In this document: piece by piece, positions 26,082-35,198 of the stretch | Numbering within the stretch: position 1 is the stretch's first letter | How the letters are laid out: every line of letters starts with the position of its first letter | Origin: Cytophagaceae bacterium ABcell3 | GTDB taxonomy: Bacteria; Bacteroidota; Bacteroidia; Cytophagales; Cytophagaceae | Direction: 5' to 3' | Length of the DNA stretch: 64,000 bases | Assembly (NCBI GenBank): GCA_030913385.1 | Contig: CP133159.1 | Coordinates: 3,742,584 to 3,806,583, forward strand | Translations under genes and position numbers: made by a program | Notes under the pieces: generated by a model | Database searches by the model: none | Told to the model about the DNA's origin: nothing | What the model saw: only the letters and a program-made list of their open reading frames with translations

Positions 26082-27571
26082 TAACAGGTATTGACCAAAA
26101 ACATATTGGCAAATCGGTAATGGTGGCTTATGCTGCCATTGTCCTACTCACTATCATTGTTTTTGGCATTACGGAGCAATACTTGGTGTTATTGGCTCCT
26201 CCTGCCATTCTAATCCTTTTCCTGGCTTTTTTTGACTTTAAAAAGCTATTTTACCTTATCTTTTTCACTGTCCCTTTTTCTATAGACGTTTCAGTCACAG
26301 GGGATAGTTTTCAAGTAGGCACACCTGCTGAACCTTTAGTGGGTCTGCTAGCAATAGTAGCTATTATCACCATTTTGATGAATCGGGAAGATAGGCAGTT
26401 CCTTAAAACTCCCCTATCTATGCTTATCCTGTTGCACTTAGGCATAATATTATTTACAGCGTTTTTTACTACGATGCCTGTAGTAACGATTAAGTTTCTG
26501 GTCGTCAAAATATCTTATATACTAGTTTTCTACTTCTTAGCAGCAAAAATCTTAAGAGAAAACCCTAGCGGTTTAAAAAATGCTTTTATTCTATACAGTG
26601 TGGCTTTTATTCCGGTCATTCTTTACATACTTAATGAACACGCTGCTTATGGTTTTGATAAAAATGCCAGTAACATTATAACAGGGCCTTTTTACAACGA
26701 CCATACAATTTATGGTGCCTGTCTCTGCATGGTTATACCTGTCATTACGGCAGTGATCTTTAACAGAAAAACTTTTAAAATTAATGTATTAGCCAATATT
26801 CTCCTGTTCGCCATTTTAGTTTTGCTCACCATTGCTTTGTTTTACACTTACAGTAGGGCTGCATGGTTGAGTTTGGGGGTTGCTTTAGCCATGGCTTTCA
26901 CATTGGCGTTTAGAATAAAATTTAAGGTTTTTGTGGTTTGCCTGTTAATAGGCACTTCCTCGGCAATAGCCTTTAAATCAATGTTCATTAGTAGTTTAAA
27001 ACAGAATAAGTATGACTCTAATGCACATGATGCCGGCATTGATGACCAATTGAAGTCTGTGACCAGCATTAAAACAGATGTTTCCAATGCTGAAAGGGTA
27101 AATAGATGGAATTCTGCTATAAGAATGTTCTACGAAAAGCCAATAACAGGTTTTGGTCCGGGTACATACCAGTTTCAATATATACCATTTCAGTACAGTA
27201 AAGACATGACTGAGATAAGTATAACCTCGGGTAAGTTTGCCACAAATCCAGGCATAGGAGGCAGCGCCCACTCCGAATACCTGCTTTTACTATCAGAGTC
27301 AGGACTGCTGGCAATGTTGAGCTTTGCACTAATCTGTTTTTATATAGTTTATGCTGGTATGGATGTGTATTATAATAGCAGCAATAAAATGGACAGAATA
27401 CTGGCCCTCTGCTCCATATCAGCCCTTGCGAGCTATATAACACATGCGTTTTTCAACAACTTTCTGGACCAGGAAGAAGCGGCATCTCTTTTCTGGGCAT
27501 TGACAGCCATTATTGCTGTATTAAAAATGAAAGAATCTCAAAAATCAGTGAAACCAGCAGGTGATCAATGA
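26078..27571 (+). CDS. O-antigen ligase/polymerase-like membrane protein (Wzy_C)
   Basis: The 497-residue protein has about 11-12 membrane segments and the Wzy_C core: FYTYSRAAWLSLG followed by a large periplasmic loop with RWNSAIRMFYEKPITGFGPGTY and AHSEYLLLLSESGLLAML. These are typical of O-antigen ligase or polymerase proteins. It is translationally coupled to the Wzz-like gene, so polymerisation is slightly more likely than ligation, but the two are not separable by sequence. Its 3' end overlaps the convergent phosphatase gene by 27 bp. Confidence 0.83.
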   Translation: MITGIDQKHIGKSVMVAYAAIVLLTIIVFGITEQYLVLLAPPAILILFLAFFDFKKLFYLIFFTVPFSIDVSVTGDSFQVGTPAEPLVGLLAIVAIITILMNREDRQFLKTPLSMLILLHLGIILFTAFFTTMPVVTIKFLVVKISYILVFYFLAAKILRENPSGLKNAFILYSVAFIPVILYILNEHAAYGFDKNASNIITGPFYNDHTIYGACLCMVIPVITAVIFNRKTFKINVLANILLFAILVLLTIALFYTYSRAAWLSLGVALAMAFTLAFRIKFKVFVVCLLIGTSSAIAFKSMFISSLKQNKYDSNAHDAGIDDQLKSVTSIKTDVSNAERVNRWNSAIRMFYEKPITGFGPGTYQFQYIPFQYSKDMTEISITSGKFATNPGIGGSAHSEYLLLLSESGLLAMLSFALICFYIVYAGMDVYYNSSNKMDRILALCSISALASYITHAFFNNFLDQEEAASLFWALTAIIAVLKMKESQKSVKPAGDQ

Positions 27572-28789
27572 AATATCATCTGCATAGTTTGCGCCACCTT
27601 TAAAAACATCCAGTTCGCTCATGATACTCTTATGAAGTTCCTGCGGATTCTTGTCCCTAAACCGAAGTGCCAACTCCTTTAACTTTTCAAAACCAAACTC
27701 TTCTTCTCCCTCTTCATCGCAAGTTTCTGTTATCCCATCAGTAAAGGCAACCAGCAGAGAGCCCTGCGGAACATCTATACAGTCTTGGTCAATAAAAGGC
27801 AATGTAGGAAAGGCTCCTAAAATAGTCGTACCTTTATCTAACACACACTCCCCACCATCTGGCAGCAGCAATACTGGAGGGTTATGACCTGCATTGATAT
27901 AATTGAGCTTGTTTTCTTTTAAGTCACAGATAGCGGCAAAGAAAGTAATAAAACGTTCTCCTTTGCTATTGTTCATGATAGAGTGATTAAGCTCTTCAAA
28001 AATCTTAACAAGATCTGAGGTTTGTCTGACGAGTGTTCTTAACGAAGCCTGAAAGTTAGACATAAGAAGCGCAGCGGGAATGCCTTTGCCTGAAACATCG
28101 GCAATGCACACGAGAAACCTGTTAGGATCAATTTCAATATAATCGTAATAATCTCCTCCAATAGCACGGTGAGGCAAGTAAGTAGCTTTTACAGAAATCC
28201 TTTCAGTAGAAGGAAGTTCTCCAGGAATAAATTGCGCCTGCACCTCTCTGGCAATAGACAGCTCTTTTTTTAAGGCTTCCTGTTGAAGCTCTTTCCGAGC
28301 AAGACGTTTATTCTCTATGGCAACAATTAAAATACTGGAAAGTGTTTGAACAAAAGAAATATCGACATACTCATCATCAGTCTGCTTTTTAATATTTCCT
28401 AAAAAAACATAAGCCAACACTTTGTCTTTGTGCTGAACAGGGATGATCAGATCAAACTCACTCAAAATACCATTAGCCTTACCAATTTCAGCAATAGACT
28501 TAACCTTTAGGATATCATCATCGATAAAATCACTTTTGGTCATTTCACTTTTGCTCACCCCATGTCCTACTTTATATTGCCAACCTTCCTCATTTACAAA
28601 AAGGGCCATTTTCTTGACATGTAAATTGGACAAGATGGTAAAGTAAAAGATTTTATAAAGCTTTTCTTCAGGTTCGTTATTACTGATAGCTTTAGTGAGG
28701 TCCAGCAGGGCATTGAGTTCTAACTGCTTTAGGTGCAACTGCCTTCCTAAATCTTTTGAACTACCATTTAACTGATGTTTTAGGGTCAT
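27545..28789 (-). CDS. PP2C/SpoIIE-type serine phosphatase with N-terminal GAF-like domain
   Basis: From the ATG at 28789 the protein has 414 residues: a GAF-like sensor (about 30-170), a coiled-coil linker, and a SpoIIE phosphatase domain with REVQAQFIPGELP, IGGDYYDY, ADVSGKGIPAALLMS and AFTDGITE metal-binding Asp residues. It is an RsbU-like cytoplasmic phosphatase that typically acts on STAS anti-anti-sigma proteins. The start overlaps the permease gene by 29 bp. A longer frame from 28852 is antisense-like read-through of permease coding DNA and is rejected. Confidence 0.87.
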   Translation of the reverse strand: MTLKHQLNGSSKDLGRQLHLKQLELNALLDLTKAISNNEPEEKLYKIFYFTILSNLHVKKMALFVNEEGWQYKVGHGVSKSEMTKSDFIDDDILKVKSIAEIGKANGILSEFDLIIPVQHKDKVLAYVFLGNIKKQTDDEYVDISFVQTLSSILIVAIENKRLARKELQQEALKKELSIAREVQAQFIPGELPSTERISVKATYLPHRAIGGDYYDYIEIDPNRFLVCIADVSGKGIPAALLMSNFQASLRTLVRQTSDLVKIFEELNHSIMNNSKGERFITFFAAICDLKENKLNYINAGHNPPVLLLPDGGECVLDKGTTILGAFPTLPFIDQDCIDVPQGSLLVAFTDGITETCDEEGEEEFGFEKLKELALRFRDKNPQELHKSIMSELDVFKGGANYADDISLITCWFH

Positions 28790-30011
28790 ATGCGTCTCTA
28801 AGTCCGTTTCCGAAAAGGTTAAAAGCCAAAACCAAGGCACTAATTGCCACACTAGGCAAAATTACCAAATATCCACTATTCTTGGATCCTATGGAAGTAT
28901 AGCCCTCATATACCATCATGCCCCAAGAAGGCATGGGCGGCTGCACTCCAAGTCCAAGAAAGCTTAACCCAGCTTCAATAAGAATAGCTGAGGCAAAATT
29001 TGCTGTAGCTATAACGATTAAAGGGCCAAGTATATTAGGAAGTATGTGCTTGAATATAATATGCATGTTGCTAATGCCCAGTGCACGGGCCGCTTCTACA
29101 AACTGCTTTTCTTTTATTCCCATAATCTGTCCTCTCACAACACGCGCCACTTCTACCCACATAGTAAGTCCAACGGCAACAAAAGCTACCCATACTCCTT
29201 TACTCTGCAATGCCAAGCTAATGGCTATTACCAACATAATACCAGGAATAGACCATACCACTGTCATTAACCACATGATAATATTGTCCAGCTTACCTCC
29301 AAAAAAACCCGCAATAGCCCCTAAAGACATGCCGACGAATATGGATATCAACACAGATATAAAACCAATAGACAATGATATCCTCGTCCCAAACAAAAGC
29401 CTACTCAATATATCGCGACCGGACTTGTCGGTACCAAGCAGATACCTACGCCGCTCATAGTTATTATCTTTAAAGTCAGCAAGTAAGGCACTTTTACTTA
29501 TTTGTCTTACTTCTTCACTGTAATCCAAATAATGTATGACACCTTCTTTTTCATCTACTTTGTAGTTGTATTTACCATCGTGAGGGAACTTTTCTGAGAA
29601 TCCAGAATATAACGGGAGTACCATAGAAGGAAGATCGGCAGAGTCAACTTCTGTTTCCCGTCCATACCTTGAATAATACACTTTGAGGTCTTTGACTTTC
29701 CAATCACTAACAGGAAGCAACACGTACTCACTCTCCTGCCCCACAAACATTTTAGTTAAAAAATTTACTTTTTTAATTTCCCGAGGCTTTCGAGATTTCA
29801 GAATATCTACCTCAAAACCTAGGTTTTTCTTCTTAATTAATGCAGAACCATCATTAGCATTGGGGGTCTGGTCAGGCATTAGCAAATACCCCAATATCGC
29901 AATTACATGAGCCAAAACGATCACAAACAACCCAAACAATGCGGGTTTATTTTTCATCAATCTTCTCCTGACATACCACGACGGACTTTTAATATCCTTA
30001 TTTCTTCCCAT
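28761..30011 (-). CDS. OppC/DppC-type ABC transporter permease with large periplasmic insert
   Basis: The 416-residue inner-membrane protein has an N-terminal RRRLMKNKPALFG typical of OppC and TM1 at about 24-46. A roughly 150-residue region before TM2 (about 47-200) is much longer than in standard OppC. Five C-terminal TMs follow, with the EAA loop EAARALGISNMHIIFKHILPN. It pairs normally with OppB and OppD/F ATPases and a binding protein, none of which is here. It follows the 84-residue gene by 5 bp. Confidence 0.88.
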   Translation of the reverse strand: MGRNKDIKSPSWYVRRRLMKNKPALFGLFVIVLAHVIAILGYLLMPDQTPNANDGSALIKKKNLGFEVDILKSRKPREIKKVNFLTKMFVGQESEYVLLPVSDWKVKDLKVYYSRYGRETEVDSADLPSMVLPLYSGFSEKFPHDGKYNYKVDEKEGVIHYLDYSEEVRQISKSALLADFKDNNYERRRYLLGTDKSGRDILSRLLFGTRISLSIGFISVLISIFVGMSLGAIAGFFGGKLDNIIMWLMTVVWSIPGIMLVIAISLALQSKGVWVAFVAVGLTMWVEVARVVRGQIMGIKEKQFVEAARALGISNMHIIFKHILPNILGPLIVIATANFASAILIEAGLSFLGLGVQPPMPSWGMMVYEGYTSIGSKNSGYLVILPSVAISALVLAFNLFGNGLRDAYDPKTSVKW

Positions 30012-30016
30012 TTACT

Positions 30017-30271
30017 TTATTTGCTGTTGTGCGCAAGAAGACCTTCCTTCGTTGCAAGATAATGGTATTGACGTAAATTATTAAAAGATGTTTCAGTTAT
30101 GGGGATAATCTCGTCAGATTCGGGAATAATACACTGCACCCAACCTTTTTTAACAAGCCCCTGAAGCTCCTTTAATAAAACGTCATCTTCTATACCAAGC
30201 GTATCTTTAAGCGCATCAAAAGAAATAGGAAAATAAAGCTCGTCTAATATATCTAGTTCTATATCTGTCAT
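30017..30271 (-). CDS. Small winged-helix-like protein of unknown function
   Basis: The 84-residue protein is not recognised as a named family. TDIELDILDELYFPISFDALKDTLGI and VLLKELQGLVKKGWVQ read like a helix-turn-helix, and the C-terminus (LRQYHYLATKEGLLAHNSK) ends like a small winged helix. It overlaps the GT2 gene by 1 bp and precedes oppC by 5 bp, so it is part of the operon. Confidence 0.7.
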   Translation of the reverse strand: MTDIELDILDELYFPISFDALKDTLGIEDDVLLKELQGLVKKGWVQCIIPESDEIIPITETSFNNLRQYHYLATKEGLLAHNSK

Positions 30272-31398
30272 TATTTATAAGTTCTTCCTTTCCATTTATA
30301 GTTACCAACTTTACTCAGCACCCCAAATATAAGAATATAGTATGGATGAATCAGCTGTAAAAGCAGAAAAGGGAGAAATCCAGCGTGCCTCCCTTGATCG
30401 TTGGTTACTTTCCTGACGAACATAAAATCAAGTAACAACTTAACGGTAAACAAAGTAAGCAATACTAGCAAAGACAGTTTGTAAACAAAAGTCATCCAAA
30501 AAAGAACAAGGAATGACACATTGGTCAAAAACACAAAAAAAGCAATGTATTTAACACTATTTAAAGTATACTTATCCCACTTAGAAGACCAACGACGGCG
30601 TTGAAAGAAGAAAGATGTTAAATTTGGGCATGGCCGGGTATATATTACATTGTCTGTACTTTTCAGAAAATGCACTTTTCCGGGGTACTTTTGCCATACT
30701 TTATGCATAAGGAACTCATCGTCGCCCGAGGCTACATCTTCATTGCCAGAAAACCCATTTACCTCAAAAAACACCTCTCTACGATAGGCCAGATTGGCCC
30801 CGTTGCACATATTAGGAAAACCAGCCTTCATACAAGCAGCTCCTGTGCCGATCAAACTTGTAAACTCCAAATCTTGAAGCTTGTTAAACAAGGTACCGTC
30901 GTTAATAAAAGCAACTCCACCAGATAGCATGACACAATCATTTTCTGCAAAATAATGTCCAACAGAAGCTACCCAGTGCGGCCCTGCTTGGCAATCGCCA
31001 TCGGTACATAGCACAATTTCCCCTGAAGCATTTTCAACTCCTTCCAAAAGTGCTTTTTTCTTGCCTTCACAACCACTTCCCTCCATTGATATTATTTTGT
31101 ATTTAAACCTATGCTCATCAACGAGCAAAGATTTTGCAAGATCCACACTGCCATCTGTAGAATGATCGTCAACTAAAATAAGCTCGAAGTTGTCATATTG
31201 CTGCGCGTGTAAACTTTTTATCAACAAAGGAAGGTTGTCAGCCTCATTTCTTATAGGGACAATAACTGATATAAAAGGGCAAGGCCGACCCGATTCTTTG
31301 TCATAGGCATAAACCTTAATAGATAGCCAGCTATAATAGAGATAAAGCACAAACAAAAAGTAAATCAGAAGGGGTGCCGCCAGTATTATGTAAATCAT
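30271..31398 (-). CDS. Family 2 glycosyltransferase, membrane-associated
   Basis: The 375-residue protein has an N-terminal TM, a GT-A domain with ISVIVPIRNEADNL, LVDDHSTDGS (nucleotide-sugar Asp), CTDGDCQ (DxD-like), the acceptor motif GDDEF and the QRRRWSSKW motif, and two or three C-terminal TMs. This matches processive or lipid-acceptor GT2 enzymes. It is coupled by a 4-bp overlap to the upstream membrane protein. Confidence 0.88.
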   Translation of the reverse strand: MIYIILAAPLLIYFLFVLYLYYSWLSIKVYAYDKESGRPCPFISVIVPIRNEADNLPLLIKSLHAQQYDNFELILVDDHSTDGSVDLAKSLLVDEHRFKYKIISMEGSGCEGKKKALLEGVENASGEIVLCTDGDCQAGPHWVASVGHYFAENDCVMLSGGVAFINDGTLFNKLQDLEFTSLIGTGAACMKAGFPNMCNGANLAYRREVFFEVNGFSGNEDVASGDDEFLMHKVWQKYPGKVHFLKSTDNVIYTRPCPNLTSFFFQRRRWSSKWDKYTLNSVKYIAFFVFLTNVSFLVLFWMTFVYKLSLLVLLTLFTVKLLLDFMFVRKVTNDQGRHAGFLPFLLLQLIHPYYILIFGVLSKVGNYKWKGRTYK

Positions 31399-32384
31399 TC
31401 TTTACCGCTTATTTTGATTTTCAAGCTCATAAACATTCCTATAATAGCTGGTAAAAGTATATTGATGGCCCAAAGTGAAAGACTGGCCACTAAAACACCT
31501 TCTTCGACAGATTGGAAATAACTAAAAAAGTACAAGGCTGCCGACTCCCTAACTCCTAAATCAAACAAAGTAGGCATAACAGACTTAACGAAAAAAATAA
31601 AACTGACTCCTGTAAAAAGTATCAAATAATTGGAATGAACATCAAAAACAAGCAATAAAATAACAAACTGAATGGTAAAAACCATATACCGGAGGCATGA
31701 AAAGGATAAAACAGAAAACATTTCCTTGACAGAGTATTGCCCTATGATACTAAAATACCGATAGATCCCCTTCAACCAGACTATTTTTTTTAAAGAATAT
31801 AAAGCTTGCCTATGCAATACAAACATCAGCAAAAACATACCATTGGCCATTAACAGAGTAGCAGACAGTGTATTAAAAATTAGCCAATCGGAGTAGAATT
31901 TACTAAAAAAGAATACAAGCGCAGCGCTGCCAAACAAGAAAGTTATAAAGAACTGAGCAATTCGGCTAACAAATACGGCACCTATCAAAGAACTTCTTTC
32001 TGCAGATTCTAACTGTAAAATCCTTCCAGCATAATCGCCTATACCATGTGGTGTAGCAAACCCAAATGCCACACCTGTCAATATTCCTTTATAAGCCTGA
32101 AAAAATGAAACCTTCTCAGTGCCTTTGATCAAGAAACGCCATTTTAGTGTCTCCAAAGCCCAATTTACAGGAAACAACAGAATGACGAATAAAACAGCCA
32201 ATTTGGCCCCAAAACCTATATCGGCTATCCTGCTAACATATGCTACTGAAAATAAGTCTTTAGCTATAACAATCTTTCCAATATGATACCCTAACACCAG
32301 AAAAACCAACACTTTTAACAGGGGATTAAAGTACCTGCTCTTGGGTATTAGCCTTGATATGTTTAAATTGGAAATAAATTGCAT
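31395..32384 (-). CDS. Lysylphosphatidylglycerol synthase TM-like (UPF0104) membrane protein
   Basis: From the ATG at 32384 the protein has 329 residues and about eight TMs. It carries the family motifs LKWRFLIKGTEKVSFFQAYKGILTG and TPHGIGDYAGR, the AglD/UPF0104 signature. Members move or modify lipids or glycolipids in the envelope. A longer frame from 32489 runs antisense to ruvC and is rejected. It heads a five-gene operon running to the SpoIIE-type phosphatase. Confidence 0.82.
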   Translation of the reverse strand: MQFISNLNISRLIPKSRYFNPLLKVLVFLVLGYHIGKIVIAKDLFSVAYVSRIADIGFGAKLAVLFVILLFPVNWALETLKWRFLIKGTEKVSFFQAYKGILTGVAFGFATPHGIGDYAGRILQLESAERSSLIGAVFVSRIAQFFITFLFGSAALVFFFSKFYSDWLIFNTLSATLLMANGMFLLMFVLHRQALYSLKKIVWLKGIYRYFSIIGQYSVKEMFSVLSFSCLRYMVFTIQFVILLLVFDVHSNYLILFTGVSFIFFVKSVMPTLFDLGVRESAALYFFSYFQSVEEGVLVASLSLWAINILLPAIIGMFMSLKIKISGKE

Positions 32385-32385
32385 A

Positions 32386-32952
32386 ATGAAAGGCATATCA
32401 GGAAATATAGAACCAGAAAAAATTATACTCGGCATAGACCCTGGTACCAGCGTAATGGGATATGGAGTCATTTGTGTTAGTAAAAACAAGATTTCCCTGC
32501 TTCAGTATGGCGTCATTCACCTTAGCAAGTATAGCGACCATGCAATAAAGTTAAGTAAAATTTTTGAAAGGGTAACGCAAATCACCGACGAGTTTCTGCC
32601 TGATGAGATGGCTATAGAAGCCCCGTTTTATGCCAATAACGTACAATCTATGCTAAAATTGGGGAGAGCCCAAGGTGTTGCCATAGCCGCAGCCATTTCC
32701 CGTCAAATTCCTGTCACAGAATATGCACCACGTAAAATTAAAGTGTCGGTAACTGGAAATGGCAATGCCTCTAAAGAACAAGTTGCCTCAATGCTGATTA
32801 AAATGCTTAGCATCAAAGGAACCCCAGAGTTGTTAGATGCTACAGATGCTTTGGGAGTAGCCGTATGTCACCATTTCCAAAAAAACACTCCTGTAAAAAA
32901 ATCCGCCGGCTGGGGTGCTTTTATAAAAGACAACCCAGGCAGAGTTGTATAG
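32386..32952 (+). CDS. ruvC: Holliday junction endonuclease RuvC
   Basis: From the ATG at 32386 it has 188 residues. Catalytic acids are seen in ILGIDPGTSVMGYG, MAIEAPFYANN and DATDALGVAVCHH. RuvC resolves Holliday junctions together with RuvAB. Longer frames upstream lie in the divergent UPF0104 gene. The two ATGs are separated by a single base, so the promoter of each gene must lie within the other. It converges on a small unknown gene. Confidence 0.95.
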   Translation: MKGISGNIEPEKIILGIDPGTSVMGYGVICVSKNKISLLQYGVIHLSKYSDHAIKLSKIFERVTQITDEFLPDEMAIEAPFYANNVQSMLKLGRAQGVAIAAAISRQIPVTEYAPRKIKVSVTGNGNASKEQVASMLIKMLSIKGTPELLDATDALGVAVCHHFQKNTPVKKSAGWGAFIKDNPGRVV

Positions 32953-32964
32953 GGAATTCTAACG

Positions 32965-33402
32965 CTAAGCTTCCAGTGCCTCTTTGAGTGATTCGCAATA
33001 TTGAATATCTAGCGCAGGAATTATGGTATCATTTTTTGTCATTATCATATGCTTCCCTGCTTCTACACATTTTCGAAACCAAGTTTCTGGCGGAAGTATT
33101 TTTCTATGCACAGACAAGCCTAACTCATACACCTTAGGTTTCCATTCCGTAAAATACCATTCCATGGAGGGCTGATGAAAGGCCTTTAAAGCACGTTTGT
33201 CAAAAATAAATTTTCTTACCGGGTTTTCTTTTATAAACGCTAAAGCAGCGTTGAATATAACTTGAAATTCACCCATGGGGATATAACTTTCCCTAACCTC
33301 ACATACCATCACCTCTGCGTCCTTATTGTAAGAAAGGTATGCATACTTATTTTCATAAACCTTTTCCAAAGCGATTATATCCCCTTCATTTTCTAATGCC
33401 AT
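32965..33402 (-). CDS. Unknown small cytoplasmic protein, STAS/SpoIIAA-like fold possible
   Basis: The 145-residue protein is not confidently recognised. Alternating beta/alpha pattern (YAYLSYNKDAEVMVCEV, IFNAALAFIKENPVRKFIFDKRALK, then WYFTEWKPKVYELGL) resembles SpoIIAA/STAS-like proteins common in Bacteroidota signalling loci. There is no signal peptide. It lies between ruvC and a histidine kinase gene on the same strand as the kinase (90 bp apart). Confidence 0.65.
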   Translation of the reverse strand: MALENEGDIIALEKVYENKYAYLSYNKDAEVMVCEVRESYIPMGEFQVIFNAALAFIKENPVRKFIFDKRALKAFHQPSMEWYFTEWKPKVYELGLSVHRKILPPETWFRKCVEAGKHMIMTKNDTIIPALDIQYCESLKEALEA

Positions 33403-33492
33403 AACAAAGATTAACTATTTTTTGGCAAAACACCTAACGCTCAAAAAAGATTCTTTTAGAAAAAAAATCCATATAAAAAAAGATACGTCCCC

Positions 33493-34452
33493 TCAAACCT
33501 GCTTAGGAACAGAAATACAAGCTATTGTACCGACTCCTATCGTACTTATTATTTCAATGCCACCACCTAACCGCTTCAAGGCACCTTTAGCTATATAAAG
33601 CCCCATACCACTACCTTTAGAGTTAGTATTGCCTTTATAAAACATATCATAAACATGAGGGAGCAAAGAAGGCTCAATACCCTCACCGTTGTCTTTTACT
33701 TCAAATTTGATGTAGCCTTTTTCCTCAAAAACTTTGAGGGCTAATGAAGCGCCTTCCTTAACTTTATACTTGATGGCATTGCCTATAACTTTTTCCAAAA
33801 CCAAGGAAAGAAGCTCTTGGTTTGAATGAACATGCTCAACGTCCACACAAAAAGATGTCCGAAAATCGGATGTCAGAGGTTTAAATTTACGCCATACTTC
33901 TGAACATAGCCCCCGCACGACTATATCTTCGAAAACCAGTTCTTTTTCCTGTTTAATTGAAACTATTTTAGTAAGCTCTTTCAATATAAGATCAAGCTTT
34001 CCCAAGGTACTTTCAATCATACTAATATATAAAGGAAATTCATCTCTGTTATCGATAACTTTCAACAAATTAAGCAACCCATAACTGGTGCTTACTGGAG
34101 CTTTTAAATCATGTGAAGCTTTATATAATAAGGTATTCAGTTCCTTATTGGTATCCAGTAGCTCCCCTTGTATAATTTTTCTTTCCTCTACCTCTAATTT
34201 AATTTCTTCATATGCCATTCTTAACTCATAAGTCCTTTCCTCCACTGCTTTTTCAAGTACTTCCTTCTGAAGCATAAGTTTTGCTTCTGATTCTTGCAGA
34301 TCTTCTTGAATTTTCTGCATATAACTAGTAGTCTCCCTCAGCATGTCCTGTTGACTTCTGACTTGCTCATTAAGCACCTTGTTTTCTTCTTGCAGTTTTG
34401 CTATCTGGCTTAATAACAACTCACGCTCCGATGGCATATCTTTCTTTATCAT
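33493..34452 (-). CDS. Cytoplasmic sensor histidine kinase without recognised sensor domain
   Basis: The 319-residue protein starts with a long coiled coil (about 8-115). It has a HisKA domain with KASHDLKAPVSTSYG (phospho-acceptor His) and a HATPase with N-box IGNAIKYKV, DNGEGIEP and GSGMGLYIAK. No TM and no PAS, so input presumably comes through a partner. No response regulator is adjacent. The small protein downstream could be a partner. A MITE-like element sits just upstream (92 bp). Confidence 0.88.
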   Translation of the reverse strand: MIKKDMPSERELLLSQIAKLQEENKVLNEQVRSQQDMLRETTSYMQKIQEDLQESEAKLMLQKEVLEKAVEERTYELRMAYEEIKLEVEERKIIQGELLDTNKELNTLLYKASHDLKAPVSTSYGLLNLLKVIDNRDEFPLYISMIESTLGKLDLILKELTKIVSIKQEKELVFEDIVVRGLCSEVWRKFKPLTSDFRTSFCVDVEHVHSNQELLSLVLEKVIGNAIKYKVKEGASLALKVFEEKGYIKFEVKDNGEGIEPSLLPHVYDMFYKGNTNSKGSGMGLYIAKGALKRLGGGIEIISTIGVGTIACISVPKQV

Positions 34453-34544
34453 ATATTATTTTATAAGAGCATTGGCTTACCTCAGTAAAGAGCTTTTTCA
34501 AAACCCTTCTTGTTGATTTCTCAGTACGCCTATATTATTACTTA

Positions 34545-34796
34545 GGGCCTGCTGAAAAAGTTACAAGTTGTGCAAGATACGCATAGCCTTGCATGAAGAA
34601 GTATTGGAATACTTCGAATGTAAGGCCACAAAGTAGATTGTACGCTTGTGGCTAACCCAAAAAGTATTGAGTTAAAAGCTTCTCACTTTAATGTACACGG
34701 AAAAATAAGAAAGAACCAAAAAACCTTGCACCTATACCTTTCAATTTTTATACAAACATCAATAGATCAATACTTTATGCGTTTTTCAATGCACCC
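34545..34796 (+). mobile_element. MITE-like non-autonomous element, copy 2 (252 bp)
   Basis: It has the same ends and internal hairpin as copy 1 at 20855. Perfect 6-bp target duplications TACTTA flank it at 34539-34544 and 34797-34802. The inner hairpin stem has one or two substitutions (GCCTTGCAT against ATGTAAGGC), so this copy is a little more decayed. No open frame is credible. The following 34803-35020 shows nothing recognisable. Confidence 0.85.
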
Positions 34797-35020
34797 TACT
34801 TACTACCATAAACCTAGAGAATGCATCAGAACTTTTTACTTCGTAGTAAAATAACTTATAGTCAGCAACTTCACTCTTATTTAGTTCATAGAACCACAAT
34901 GATTTGTAAACCAAATACGCTGATTTTTTGTTCTTTTGCCCCTCATAAAGAAATCCAATACTCCAGGATAAAGACAAAAAGTAAACAGCTTTTAGGGTTA
35001 TCTGGTTTTACAATCCACAA

Positions 35021-35068
35021 AAAAAAGGCGGAAGCGTTTTAAACCAATAAACGCTTCCGCCTTTTTTT
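35021..35068. terminator. Strong bidirectional terminator downstream of the HIT gene
   Basis: A 13-bp perfect stem GGCGGAAGCGTTT / AAACGCTTCCGCC with a 9-nt loop is flanked by A and T runs on both sides. It probably ends the minus-strand greA-HIT transcript, 130 bp past the HIT stop. No plus-strand gene needs it. Confidence 0.88.
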
Positions 35069-35198
35069 GTTAAATGTGTAGTAAGGTTTGCTATTTCAGA
35101 AGAGAGCAGCTCCACACAAGCCTCTTTTAATAAAAGCAGTCAAATATTAATGCCCCTTGTGTACATTTCTGATGTAAAAAAATTAACAGAAAAAACAT

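Noticed and set aside
28790-28852. N-terminal extension of the SpoIIE-type phosphatase
   Set aside because: It lies in the permease coding sequence and has no family similarity.
34821-35042. A 73-residue plus-strand frame after the second MITE-like element
   Set aside because: It runs into the terminator stem, has no recognisable composition and no start signal.
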